Part shown: in pieces, positions 1 through 11,499 of the stretch
Layout of the letters: the number at the start of each line of letters is the position of its first letter
How positions within the stretch are numbered: the stretch's first letter is position 1
Assembly: GCA_035048815.1 (NCBI GenBank)
Contig: JAUCBN010000014.1
Span: 15,545,501-15,609,500 of the forward strand
Direction of reading: 5' to 3'
From: Abelmoschus esculentus
Lineage: Eukaryota; Streptophyta; Magnoliopsida; Malvales; Malvaceae
DNA: 64,000 bases
The notes under the pieces: generated by a model
Databases searched by the model: none
What the model was told of the DNA's origin: nothing
What the model saw: the letters and a program-made list of their open reading frames with translations, nothing else
Program-made: the position numbers and the translations under genes

Positions 1-1416
1 AAAGAAAAGCTACAGCCTTATTCAGAGAAAAGATAGGGAACCGGGATTTGAAACGATCAAGAAAATTAGAAGCACAGAAGGGAAGCCTGCTAATAGCATA
101 GCTAAGGCAAAAACAAGCAAAAAATTTTAGATTTTTTAAATCTTTTTAAATGTAGACAAATCAAGTGTCTTATCCTTGCATATTCATTCAGATTAGGTTT
201 GATGCCAACGGAAAATTAGGAAACGATTTCATCAGCTAAACAAACAAAGACACCTGTTACCTGTTGCAGCCTTAATTCTGCCGGTGTCCTTATTAGTTTC
301 CCAATTTTATGCTTCATTGTGAACCCAATTAGAAACCATTTCAAGGCATTTATTCTTCTCAAACACATATTTCTATTGATAAAGAGCAACATGTGTTTCT
401 TCTCTATGTTCCGTATTCACGAAGAGTAACATGTCTTCTTCCTTTGTCATTGACACACCACACACTGACTGGTATTGTCCCATAGAAAGCCCGTTATGGT
501 ACAAGCAAGCAAGCATACTTCTCAGTTCTGGGGAAATATACCAATGTTGGCAAGCAATATAGTAACAGCCATTAGATGAACTATCTTGCTTTGGAACAGT
601 TGCATGACTAACAGATTGGCTGCTAAATTGGAGGACTTATTGTTATCATTATTCTAGTAATTATTGTTTTAATTTGCAACCTTGTAAGAGAAAGTGCACA
701 ACTTATAATTTATAAGCTTAAGTTTAGACCTAAACATCAAACCAAACCCAATCAATAAGCTCTAATTCTAATACATTTAAAGTTGGCAAAAAATGAAGAC
801 AAAAATTTACATTGGACCCTTGTTCTTCAATGTTCCTAGCAACTACAATCCTCTCATTTGATTAAATAATAATAATCCTCTTCAAGTTCGAATAACTCCA
901 TACCATTTGTTATCACCTCCACCCATGTCTTTTTCTTCCTCTCCTTAAAACTTTTACCCTGTGCAATATCAATGTGCTCCATCCTTAATTCCTAGATCTA
1001 CTTATACCCGACCAAACCACCATTAAAAAGTTTCTACTAACTTCTATAAGATGTACAGTTGGATATACTGATTTCTAACTCTATCCTCTCTAGTTTTGCC
1101 AATACATGCCTCAAGACTTGGATCTAGAAACAGAACAAGTTTTAGCTCAAACCAAGTTTATTTTTTTAAAAAGTAACGTATTTTTACTTTGTTTCAGCAA
1201 ATTCAAGCAGTCAATTCGCCTACAAAGTCTGAGAGAAAGTAAACTAGTAGCAGATAATCACATCTCTCAGGCAAGTTAATAGTCAGTCATCTAATACATC
1301 TAGGCTTGTAGCATAACCACAAACGTTTAGTTCTTAAGGTTCCATAAAAGCACCAAAATAATGTAAAATTAAAGGCGATGAATAAAAATCCAGAAAGTAA
1401 GAACTGGAAATTATAC
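1..1416. other. Presumed intron or flank of the MYB-CC gene, no exon seen
   Basis: The stretch is AT-rich with no open frame resembling the missing MYB-CC exons on either strand. If the gene is intact this is intron sequence. Confidence 0.4.
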
Positions 1417-1588
1417 TATTCGGGCCACCAAGTTGAGTGACGGCATCGACGAATCTATCATGTAGGTCAGCAGTCCAACGGAGCCGAGGCTTGGGATCCG
1501 AAGTCAAGACTAGGTAAGGCTCTGCTACGCCTTTGTGATTGAAATTATTAAGCATTTCCTCATGTGAACTCGGATGGTACAAATCCAT
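1417..1588 (-). CDS. MYB-CC (G2-like/PHL) transcription factor, first coding exon only
   Basis: The minus-strand frame begins MDLYHPSSHEEML and runs into DPKPRLRWTADLHDRFVDA followed by VTQLGGPN. This is the first half of the MYB-like DNA-binding domain of the MYB-CC/PHL family. The start at 1588 was chosen because family members begin 20-40 residues before the DPKPRLRWT motif. The reading frame upstream of it looks like leader. A donor (A|GTATAA) at 1416 leaves one base, which would complete the family's next codon (K of KATPK). That is where G2-like genes normally split. The second half of the domain (KATPK...LKSHLQKYR) is not visible between 1 and 1416 on this strand. The gene either has a first intron longer than 1.4 kb leaving the window, or is truncated. 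Family assignment is firm; completeness is unknown. Confidence 0.75.
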
Positions 1589-1849
1589 TCTCCTGTTTTC
1601 TACTCGAACAAATCTCACATTCAGTTCCACACACAAAAACTGCTTTAGCTTCGCCTCCAGAGTCCAGTCCTGCCCAGTGATGACCAGCCGTAATAGGAAG
1701 ACTGAAAACAAGAACCACAAATGGTTAGAAGCCACTCAAACTGCTGCAGCTGGGCTCTTGCTTCTGCTCCCACGCCTTTCACAGTTCCATGTATCCATTT
1801 TTCAACTTTCTACTTCCATAGTACTCAATAATAATTCCATCTCTTTTTA

Positions 1850-2675
1850 AAGAAAAAAATAGATTATTTTTAGAAAGATAGGATTACAAAGGATATTAAA
1901 AGTTTAATACATAAAAACAAATATAATAAATTTATAAAAATATAAAAAAATTAAAATATAAAATTTATCACTTTTAGATAAAATATTTGAATAAATTTTT
2001 AAATAAAATTCAAGAAATAACTACTTTGATCTTAGTGTTTAAATAAAATTTTCAACTAGATGTTAATAACATATTGACATAACTACAATAAAAATAAATA
2101 TATACAAATCAAACCTTTTTTTTAAAAAATTATAAAATATAAATTTAACTATAAAATAAATGTATGAAATATATTTTTTAATAGATATATAATATGTTTT
2201 TTAGTTAAAATAAATTTTAAAGTTTTAGTTTTAACTGAAATAATTGATTAAAGTATTTTTTTTAAATAAATATTTTAAATTTTATTTATTTTAAAGTCAA
2301 TTAAGATACTTAATTTGATACATATTTTAATAAAAAAAATTTAAAGAATTGTTTTAATTAACGGCGTTGAATTATTATGTACTAATACGAATGCTTCAAA
2401 TACTAAACCGATCTTTATTAAGTTAAAATCATCGTTCATTATAATATTAAGATATTTATAAATAATATTTTTAAACAATTCAGTTCATTAGTTTTATTCA
2501 AATTACTAAAATATTTTCATTTTAAATGTAAGCTTGGTATTTTACAACAGTGAAGCATTCCTTAATTCTATAATGTTCTTTTATGTAATTCCGGAAAAAA
2601 ATAATTGCACCAACTTATTAATAAAATAGACTAATTTTGAGAAATATAAGAGTTTAAATTTATTTTTAATATTAT
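1850..2675. other. AT-rich spacer
   Basis: The sequence is very AT-rich with A and T runs and no coding signal. It probably holds the promoter of the MYB-CC gene near its left edge. Confidence 0.5.
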
Positions 2676-2925
2676 AGAGACGTTTGAAAAATAATTAGAA
2701 AAGTAAACCAATTGCTACAGTAATAAAAGGACCTCGCCGCCTTCTCTTGGCGAGGTTTTCTCTCTCTTCCTGAACCACGTCAAGAAGAGATGATGATGTA
2801 CTGTTGATCCATTTAATTTATTCGATTGAATGAGGAAGAGAGAAGACCTCGCCAAGAAAAGGTGACGAGGTCCTTTTAGTACTGTAACAATTGACCTACC
2901 TTCCTAATTATTTCTCAAACTCTCT
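2676..2925. repeat. Foldback (inverted repeat) of about 95 bp arms
   Basis: Positions 2676-2771 and 2833-2925 are near-complete reverse complements separated by a loop of about 61 bp. Both arms share the block carrying TACAGTA and AAAAGGACCTCG, then CTTGGCGAGG and TCTCTTCCT, with only scattered mismatches. Weaker complementarity continues outward on both sides. Within each arm CCTCGCC and GGCGAGG form a further small palindrome. Such structures are typical of foldback MITEs and of young microRNA or siRNA hairpin loci. No transposase, terminal target duplication or coding frame was seen. Confidence 0.8.
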
Positions 2926-3321
2926 AAAACACTAAAATTAATTTCAAACAATAATATTTTCCAAAATTTTCCAATAAAATAAGTCTCATACTAGATTTTT
3001 TAATTAATAATATCAAAATAAATAAAAAGTCATTTTAGAATATTTCAAGAAAATAAATCTATAGTCCCAAACTACCCTTCATAATTTTCCAACCAATGAT
3101 TAATTGAGTAAATAAACAATGAACTTGAGCTATTGCACCAATAAAATTAGATAACCTTAGAATTTTTCTAAACAGCCCGAGGATAAGCCATTGGATTGAA
3201 TGACAAAATCCTTGTGGAAATGAATCGAATACGAGCAAATTGTCACGGTGCCGCTACCTTCTTTCGAAAGATGATATCTACAATAAAATAGGATCTTGGT
3301 AGCATGATTAATATTCAGACA

Positions 3322-6095
3322 TCAGAACCTGTATCCATGCAAATGCTTAGCCCATCTTCTAGCCATGTAAGGATCATGGTAATCCCAGTTCTCAACATTG
3401 CTGCTCCTTCCCCCAACAAGGCAGAAGCCATTGTCTCTGTTGATATCATCTGTTTCCCTCTTATCCCCTACACTCACCATGGTTTCACCTGTTTTTATGC
3501 ATTCGTCACTTCCTCCTTCGACGTAGCTATACCCTACAGAAACATGTACACACTCGCCTAAGTCCATTAAAACCCTTCTCTCTTCACCACCTCGCAGATC
3601 CCCGAGTCTAATGATACGACCTTCATCGCCAATTCTCAATTGAACTTCTCTAACTACACCCCCCAATAACTGTGTTAGAAACTCTTCAAATTCATGCATC
3701 ACGAAGCCATTAGAGGTGCCGAAGCCGAATCCCACATGAAACCGATGTATTGGAATAGGAAATTGCAGGTTCATGGCATGGTATGATCTCGTTGGACTAT
3801 CGGACAAATGCAAGATGCACGACTGTGGATTCTTATGCGCCCGATCTTCGAGTATCTTTATTCCTTTCTTGAGTCCTTCAACTGGATCAGCTTGACCCAT
3901 GTAGAAAAGACGATCTATAACTTGTAAGGCTGTTCTCTTCCCATAGGATGTCATGCGTCGGAGAGGGAAGACGCGAGCTGCAGCTGATGAGTATGTCACA
4001 ATGGCCAAACGATCGATTGGTCGGAGAGAGAATACCACTACTGCCAGGGATTGTTTTAAAAGCCTCAGGTGTGGTCCATTGGGGCTCACAATCAATACCA
4101 TGTCCGTAGCTTGTGGATGTGCCAGTTTTATGCTGAGATAAGCCGGTCTACTATTCGGGGAGGAGCACATGTAGGAAGGTGTTTGTCCACTTGGTGGTTG
4201 AAACTGTAAAGTCGATGAGGAAGAGCCGCTCAAGTGATGATGATGATGGTTTGAGACATGCCCAATTCCCTGCATTTGCAAAGATGAATGTGAACTGGGT
4301 TGATGACGAAAGGGGCAGGGGTGAGTCAAAACTGTTGGTTGGAGGGGGATCAGAGCTAAATCAATACGGGGATGAGTTTGTGTGTCATCAGGCTCAATAG
4401 GGTCGTCATCATCATAGCGTGCTGATCGAAGGAAGGAGCGTCTATGAACCCGGAAAGTGGCAATGGAATCATCCAGGATACGAAAAACAGGATCATTTTG
4501 GTTGCAAGAGAGTGAGCATGCAGGTGGGTTTACATTGCGTGGCAACTGGGTCCAATGAGCACGGCAAATGGGGCAGGTGATGCTACCATGGCGAACATTG
4601 GAGGATATGCAGGAGAAGTGGAATGCATGAGAACACTGAGCCGTAAATATAGCCTGCCCTGGGCTGCTGCCAGAACTGTAACTCAGAACATCCAAACATA
4701 TTGCACATATGTTCTGCAGCAGTGAACAAATAGTCATATAAGGAAATCTATGATGAATGATCAAGAAATAAAAAGATTGAACATTATTATCATTCTCAAG
4801 AATCCATTTTAATGTTTTGTACAGTTTTACAAATTTGTTGGAAGATACCGATATCCGAGACTGAAATACGACCACTTAATGTCAAGGAACTAAAATGTTA
4901 CTACGTTAATACGGGATTATCATCGCACGCAAATGTCCAGACCATGAACCTATTAGAAAAAGGAAACTCAGGAGAATTGAAGGCAAAGTTATTCAATACA
5001 ACTTATGCAAAACAAGAGGTCTATCATACATTCCCTTGTCAATGATAAGACGAGATGGCATCGGATTCCATGAGTGTATATTACTCTTTTTTTTTTCTAC
5101 TTTAGAAAAGTGGTATAACAAATTCCTAACCTTCGAGCTTTAAACTCATAACTATTTCTTTTGGAAAAAAATAATTCTCCGCCTGGGGAGGAAAGCCAAA
5201 GGATTGCAGACACTAGGCTAGTTCATGGTTATCCATTGTTGTATTTTGGTTAACCATAATGAGATGAACGCATTATCTTTGGACATTATCATCTAATTGT
5301 ACTAAGAACAAAACCTACAGGTTGACCATTGTAGTATGTTGGTTAACCAACCCCTAGCTACCACTTCCTAAGTTGGCTACATGAAACAACTGAAAGCTAA
5401 GCACTGTCTTCCTAATCTCTCAACTTGTGTTTATTTTCCTAGCAGTACATGTAATTTCCCAGTTACAACTTACAAGAATGAAAAAGAAAAGGAAAATTGG
5501 GTGTTTTTAGCTTATCCAGAAGCAAAAGAAGAAAAACATAAAACCGAAGCAATTGCTGAAAGGGGTTACCTTAGATGTAACATCCTTATGGTTGGTGATG
5601 GATTCTGCTTCAATTCCACCTGATTCTGGTTCCAGCTTTCTCTTTGGCTTCAATGGTGACACTGACATCTGCATATATCCATGAACAAGACAAAGATCAG
5701 AGCTGTGACCAAAAAAGTAAAAGCATTTGAAATTGGTACTGAGAATCATTAAATGCTTGAACATTATGAACAAGCCACTACAGTACCAGTAAATATATGT
5801 CACAAACTTACAATTCACTGCATCAGATGCAATTTTTTCTCTCAGAAATTACGATTAGCAGCACAAAGTGTAAAGACTGAACCAATCTATACTAAAAAAA
5901 GGGTCTTTAAAAAAATCAAACCTGACCCTCATAGTCTAAAACCATGGAAGTTAAAAGGAAGGTGAAGGGTCTTACAGCAGGATGAGGAGGAGAAGGGGAA
6001 GGAGGGGTGTTCCTGGAGAAGGAACCACATGCAGCAACCACCATTTTCTTTGCAACTTTTCTGAGCTTAGAAGATGTGTTTGATCCTACCCCCAT
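3322..6095 (-). CDS. RING-H2/VWA E3 ubiquitin ligase, WAV3 (WAVY GROWTH 3) group
   Basis: Three exons join in phase: 5976-6095 (40 codons, MGVGSNTSSKLRKVAKKMVV), 5570-5668 (33 codons) and 3322-4713 (463 residues plus stop). The protein is 536 residues. The RING-H2 finger starts at residue 74 (CAICLDVL, QCSHAFHFSC, CPIC) and should bind an E2 enzyme. A long low-complexity linker with a His run follows. Then comes a von Willebrand A-like domain (from about residue 264, with FSLRPIDRLAIVTYSS and FPLRRMTSYGKR) and the family's C-terminal region. WAV3-group ligases act in root gravitropism and auxin responses in Arabidopsis. The canonical metal-site motif DVSGSM is replaced here by IVSPNG. The start follows the only in-phase ATG of exon 1, and the MGV opening resembles relatives. 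The leader holds a GA microsatellite (6178-6191). Confidence 0.85.
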
Positions 6096-6159
6096 TGTCC
6101 TCTTTCTTCTTCAAGCTTCAACCTTTCTTAATACTGAGAAAGAAACAGATAGAACGGGG

Positions 6160-6192
6160 AAAGAGAAAGAAAAGAGAGAGAGAGAGAGAGAG
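6160..6192. repeat. GA microsatellite in the leader of the RING-VWA gene
   Basis: A purine run ending in about eight GA units lies 65-97 bases upstream of the start codon at 6095, read on the minus strand as CT repeats. CT-rich leaders are common plant core-promoter elements. Confidence 0.6.
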
Positions 6193-6239
6193 CTGGGACA
6201 AAACTCTGTAAAATCTGCACAGATGTCTACCACTCTCTA

Positions 6240-9152
6240 AGGTCTTAAACCAGTCCTTTGCTGTTGAATGGAGTGTCTGATGTCACCTCCACTTTGTTCT
6301 CTCCTCCCTCTTCTAATTTCAATGTATTTGTACACCCATATATCATTATATATGCGTATGATACACACAGTACACGCCATTGTTTCCCTTCTTTATGTAA
6401 AAGATTACAACTCTTTAACAAAGTAAAAAAAAAAAATCATAATTCATATACATACAATTTTATTTATAAATTATAAGTGATTCTTTTTTTAATAATATTT
6501 TTTTAAAATTTAAAATATTTATTAAAGATTTAATATTTTAATACTTATTAATTTAAGGTAAAATTAAAAATGATAAATCTTAAAATATTAAACATTTTAA
6601 TGATATTTTAAGTCAATTTTTCATTTTTTTCATAAATTTAAAAATTTTAAAAAAATAAAATATATTTTTTTCTAACATTTTAGATTTGATAGTTTCTTTT
6701 GTTATGTTTTAAAATTTGTCATAAAAATAATTTAAAAAATTAATATTTTATAATGGTTCTTGTGAGGGACCACTTGAACCCTCTCCTCCTCCTCCTGCTG
6801 CTGCACTTTTTCTTTTGTTTTTGTTCAAATTATACTTTTCTTTTTTATTGGTGACTGGGCCTTCAACTTTTCTTATTTTCACCCTCAAGTCCTAACGGAA
6901 AAGAGGGGGATTCAATGGTCAATTACTTGGTAATAATAAGATGCCTTGAAGTTCTTTGACCGAGAGAAATACAAACAGAGTTACTTTTTACTTACTTTAA
7001 AAATAAGAATTATAAAAATAAATAGCAGTGGAGTTAGGGAGGGTTAAAGTTGGAAAAAAATATTAAAGTATTTAATCCGATTCAATATAAAAATTTAATT
7101 TAAAAATTTTAAATTAAAATTTTTAGTAATTAATAGATATTTTTTAAGTTTGAGTTGAATCTCTCAATTATATTTGACATATATATCAAATAAACACATA
7201 AAAACATACATAAACATATTATATATGATTATAAAAAATATTTAAATTATAACTAATTAATATTATAAATATTTAAAAAAACTATAAATATCACATGAAA
7301 AATGTAATGTTACATTGGTAATAATATTTTAAAATAAATATTATAAATTGACCAAAATATTATTAATTGATTTAATAAAGTTCAAGGTTTTTAAAGCACA
7401 CTTAAAACCAAAAATAAATAGCTAATCTTAGCATTGATAATATATATATATATGAAATTAACATCATAAGATCACTATCACGATCGTTTATTCTACTATC
7501 TAACTTATTAAACATAAAATTATATATTTTAAAAATTTAGAAACTAAAATAATAAAAATTTTATTGTTCAAAATAATTATGACAAATTCATGATAATTAT
7601 ATGCATTGATTTTCTTGAAAAATGTTCTTCCAAAAGCCTCAGTCCCTCAGTCCCAGGCCATGACTTTTTTTCCTTTTCATGGTGTCTTAGTATCCAAGAC
7701 CTGACCCATCTTACCGCCAATTCAAATCAAAACAGAAGGAAATTAGGACGTTAAGGAAATTTACAAACCCTTGATTGGAGTCAAAAGTAATATATAAACC
7801 AAAGATAAAAATATATATTAAGTTAAAAAATATTAAAATTACGTGTCATATTTTGATTAGATTATGATTTTTTAAAAGATTGTTAATAGTTATATACTTA
7901 AAATTAACAAAATAAAATTTTAAGTATATTTAAAAAAAAAAACTCTAAATATTTTAAAAATATAATTTAAGTACTTATTTCCATATTAAACATTAGTATT
8001 TTTTTTAAATCAAATTCAAATTTTAATTAGGTCTATACGACTTCACTCTAAGAAAAGATATAGTGTGCAAAATAAAAGTAAAAGTACGGACTAAAGTAAT
8101 AAAAAGGTAAATTTGATTATTATCATTAACTCAAAAATATCTTAAACTTTAAAATTGTTTAAATTTAATACTAAATTTTATTTTTGATTTGTTTATACTA
8201 TTAAATTATTAATTTTTAACGTAATTGTTAACTCAAAATAATGTCGTTTTGTTATGAAAAAATTAATAAAACTCAAACATTTGGGGATGTTTGAACTCAC
8301 AACCTTTAAGTATAAGGAATAAGCCTTAAAATTAATAATCTTCTAAAGGATAACCTTAAAATAAAGGGTTGAGATTTAATCTTACTAATTTTAAAATATT
8401 CATATCTTAATAAATAATTAAACCAAAAATTTTGATAAAACTTAGTTGCATTTACTTCAAAATAGATAGGGTTGAGATCTTGGCCTCCTTTTCCAAAAAA
8501 TCTCAATTCATATTTTATTAAAAAATTTTAACCGAATTAACTAAATACGTTCATATTTTATTAAAAAAACTTAACCGAATTAACTAAATACGCACCTATA
8601 TCATTGCCATTGACATGTATGTTTCGTTTCATTCATATGACCATTATTTGGTCTGTAAATGGCAAGTTGAACACTTATCTCTTGGCTTATATGTTCAACC
8701 GCAGTTGTTGCAGTTAAAAGTTAAAATGATTGTTTAAACATTCAGTTGGTATATAATTTTATCATTGGATTTTCACGTGCTTCTGATTGTGTGATCGAAT
8801 AACAGTAAAAATAATTCGTATAATTACTAAAAAAATATCAACTAATCGAGTTATTTATACATTAATGCACAGATTATACCGAATCGAATCAGAATCCAAC
8901 CATCTAAGCATACCAGATTCATGAAAAATGGTTCAATGTATAAAATACAAACTTCTTATTTTGTTCAAATGATAATAAATAGGAAACACTAGTATGGATG
9001 ATAAGCTTATTGGTTTTTACAGCAGAAAAGAACCTTGTCTCCTAAGCAATTACAAATGCTGTAATTGATATTGATATGAAGAAGTGTACTTGAAAACACA
9101 ATAGGCAATACATAATTATTCAACTTTATATTTGTCTTTCAAAGTAAATTCT
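6240..9152. other. AT-rich intergenic region
   Basis: There are no credible coding frames. It contains short AT repeats, including a TA run near 7440. A tandem duplication of about 42 bp lies at 8508-8592. The 6.24-6.5 kb part is presumably the promoter of the RING-VWA gene. Confidence 0.5.
8508..8592. repeat. Tandem duplication, two copies of about 42 bp
   Basis: The unit beginning TCATATTTTATTAAAAAA and ending ACCGAATTAACTAAATACG occurs twice in direct succession with minor differences. Confidence 0.7.
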
Positions 9153-11174
9153 TCATCGACTACTTCTCCTTTGGAATACCTTGCTGTCTGAAATGGCTTC
9201 CACTCTCCTTTCTTTGCCTTTCTCAGACGCTCCTCTCACCATCTTAGCCTGCAATCTCTTTTGCATATCTCTTTCACTTGTTTCAGCTACCCTGCTCTTT
9301 ATCCCCTCATGTTGCACTTTATTGTTACACTCTTCGGCTTCGGGTTCAGGTGCTGCCTGTTTCCCTCTGGTGGTTAACTCCGGTTTATGAGTTGTGGCCT
9401 TGGAACCACTTTCTTGTTCGAAAAACAATACCTGGACCACTGTTCTTAGAGGTAGCCTCTCGTTCTTTACCGCATGTGCACGTACCTCTGGGGACAGTTT
9501 CTGGCAGTCTAGCATTCTGCATAACCTCTTCTTTTCTGCTTTACTTACATCAGGGTGCTCCTGCATAGCCTCAAATGTATTAATATGTATATCAGTGTAT
9601 TCGTCACATGCGGAAATGAGCAACTGGGAGGAGATTAGTGAAATTGGTGTCACCTTGAGAAAAATGTTAATGGCCTTATAAAGGCCATCATGATCTTCCC
9701 TGGCAACATCCGGCAATGCTTCAGCTAGAGAAACTAGTTTGGATATTGGTATGTTGACATCCCTTGCAACAAGTTGAAGGTATGAATCGATAAGCTTCCC
9801 GGCCTTTTTAATTGATCTAAGCAAGTGGCCATTTTCTGCAGGCGCAGGGGACTGTCTTCTCCATAGTACCAAATAACTTTCTAATACCGCTGCAACCAAG
9901 TCAATATCATAATAGTGCAGATCAGTAGGCAACTGTGAAGGAAATAGTATATCATTTAGTGTTGCCTCTTCGAATTGCAGACTGGCTTTTCTCATCAGTT
10001 CAGTCTTTGTCACCGGGGACGCTCCTAGATAATTTGCAATGCTAAGGAGCTTTAACAAGAAGCCTATTGACACCGAGCTTCGATCAGCAGGAATCATGCT
10101 CACGATGGATTCAAGAATTCGCTTACTTTTTCCATTGGATTCTTCAGTCTGAGACACTGAACTATGGGGGGGTCTAGACTTTGTAGTGTCCGGTAGCCAG
10201 CGACAGGCATACACATGCAAAGCTTCACCAATGAGCTGTGGTGGTGGGATATATGTTGATCTTACAGCAGTGATTATGCATCGAAAGAGGTCTATGTCAA
10301 GATCCGATATGTCTTCCGTCCACCAATCTTTCGGGACAGATTGGTGTTGTTTTTTATTGTACCCTGGTCTAGTATAAGTGTAGGACCATGAAACCTGCAG
10401 GGAGTTACCTCAGTTAACCTAAATTATTTTTTCTGCAGAAAATATACAAGCAGTACAATAGATGTAAAAAACCTTATCTGTGGGTGTGAGAATTTTCTCT
10501 ACAATAGAATCAATGCACCTTCTAATGATTCCAAGGTTCTCTGACCACTCCGGTAACTTAATCGTAGTCTGAAGCGTGACGATCGGGTCCTTCCAGCCTT
10601 CAAGAATGCATGAATTGAAGAAAGCTTCTAGTTTTGGAACAAAATTTCCCTTCTCAATGGATTCAGTTATTCTAAGGAACTTAGCAGCACAAAATGCAGG
10701 CACAAAGTTATGGGCGCTGAGATTGATTGTTATCCCATAGCAAAACTTAGCACAGAGTTCGAAAGCATCTTCACCCCCTGGAACATCATGAAGGTCTATA
10801 GTAACAATGTCGGAATCATCAGAATCAGAGCAAAGCCGTTGTAGGAGGCCGCACTTCGGAACGAGCGGAACCTGAACCAAGAATAGCACCGTTAATTAAG
10901 AGGTTAAGTGATCTACCAACCCCAAAATCTCTAATTTTCTTCTCCAAAATGCTGAATCAACAAGCCTAAACATGGTGCATATACCGGAAACAAATCGAAT
11001 AAGGCAAGAATACATGATATACATTATGAACTCAATAAATTATACCTTATGTAGAAGAAAACAAACGTTGTTAATCCTTATTGTAAGATCACTTGGTATG
11101 TCTGAAATCACAGTCCTGGTAGCCTCTTCTGTGTAGAAGGTGTCTGGCTTTCTCCCAATTTTCATAAACTTCAT
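9153..11174 (-). CDS. BTB/NPH3 (phototropic-responsive) family protein
   Basis: Three exons join in phase 0: 11046-11174 (MKFMKIGRKPDTF..., 43 codons), 10473-10871 (133 codons) and 9153-10394 (413 residues plus stop). The protein is 589 residues, a normal family length. The N-terminal BTB domain spans about residues 28-110 and ends in a linker. The NPH3 domain begins near residue 199 (DWWTEDISDLDIDLF) and carries the conserved VARDVNIPISKL and LYKAINIF stretches. It ends with LPLRTVVQVLFFEQ, after which a charged, probably coiled-coil tail follows. Family members act as CUL3 adaptors or phototropin/PIN signalling partners at the plasma membrane. The MKFMKxG-type N-terminus is that of the At1g67900/NPY-like branch. 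The exact orthologue is not decided. Confidence 0.9.
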
Positions 11175-11499
11175 TTTCCCCCCTTTGCAACACTAACATT
11201 TGATTGAAAGACAGTTGCTTGAAAGATTTCAAAATTTTCTACATAAAGCACATAAAATGAAGTAGCTCAAAATCATATGCTTCCATTACACAAAAAACAG
11301 ACAGCAAAACCCAGAGTCAGCAACACGTGCATAGGCATTCTCTGACAAGCATAGTTTAAGCCAACCAAGGCAAGGCAGCCACCCAATTGAACTAGACATA
11401 ACACTTTGTTTCTTTTCAGAATATTGGATTTTTGTATTTGGCTGATATATACTGAAAGTGACATGAAAGAAACTGAAGCAACCTCCCAGAAACTTCAAA

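Noticed and set aside
3304..3561. Plus-strand open frame opposite the RING-VWA gene
   Set aside because: It is antisense to the conserved 3' end of that gene and has no independent support.
9181..9681. Three overlapping plus-strand open frames
   Set aside because: They are shadows of the NPH3 coding exon on the other strand.
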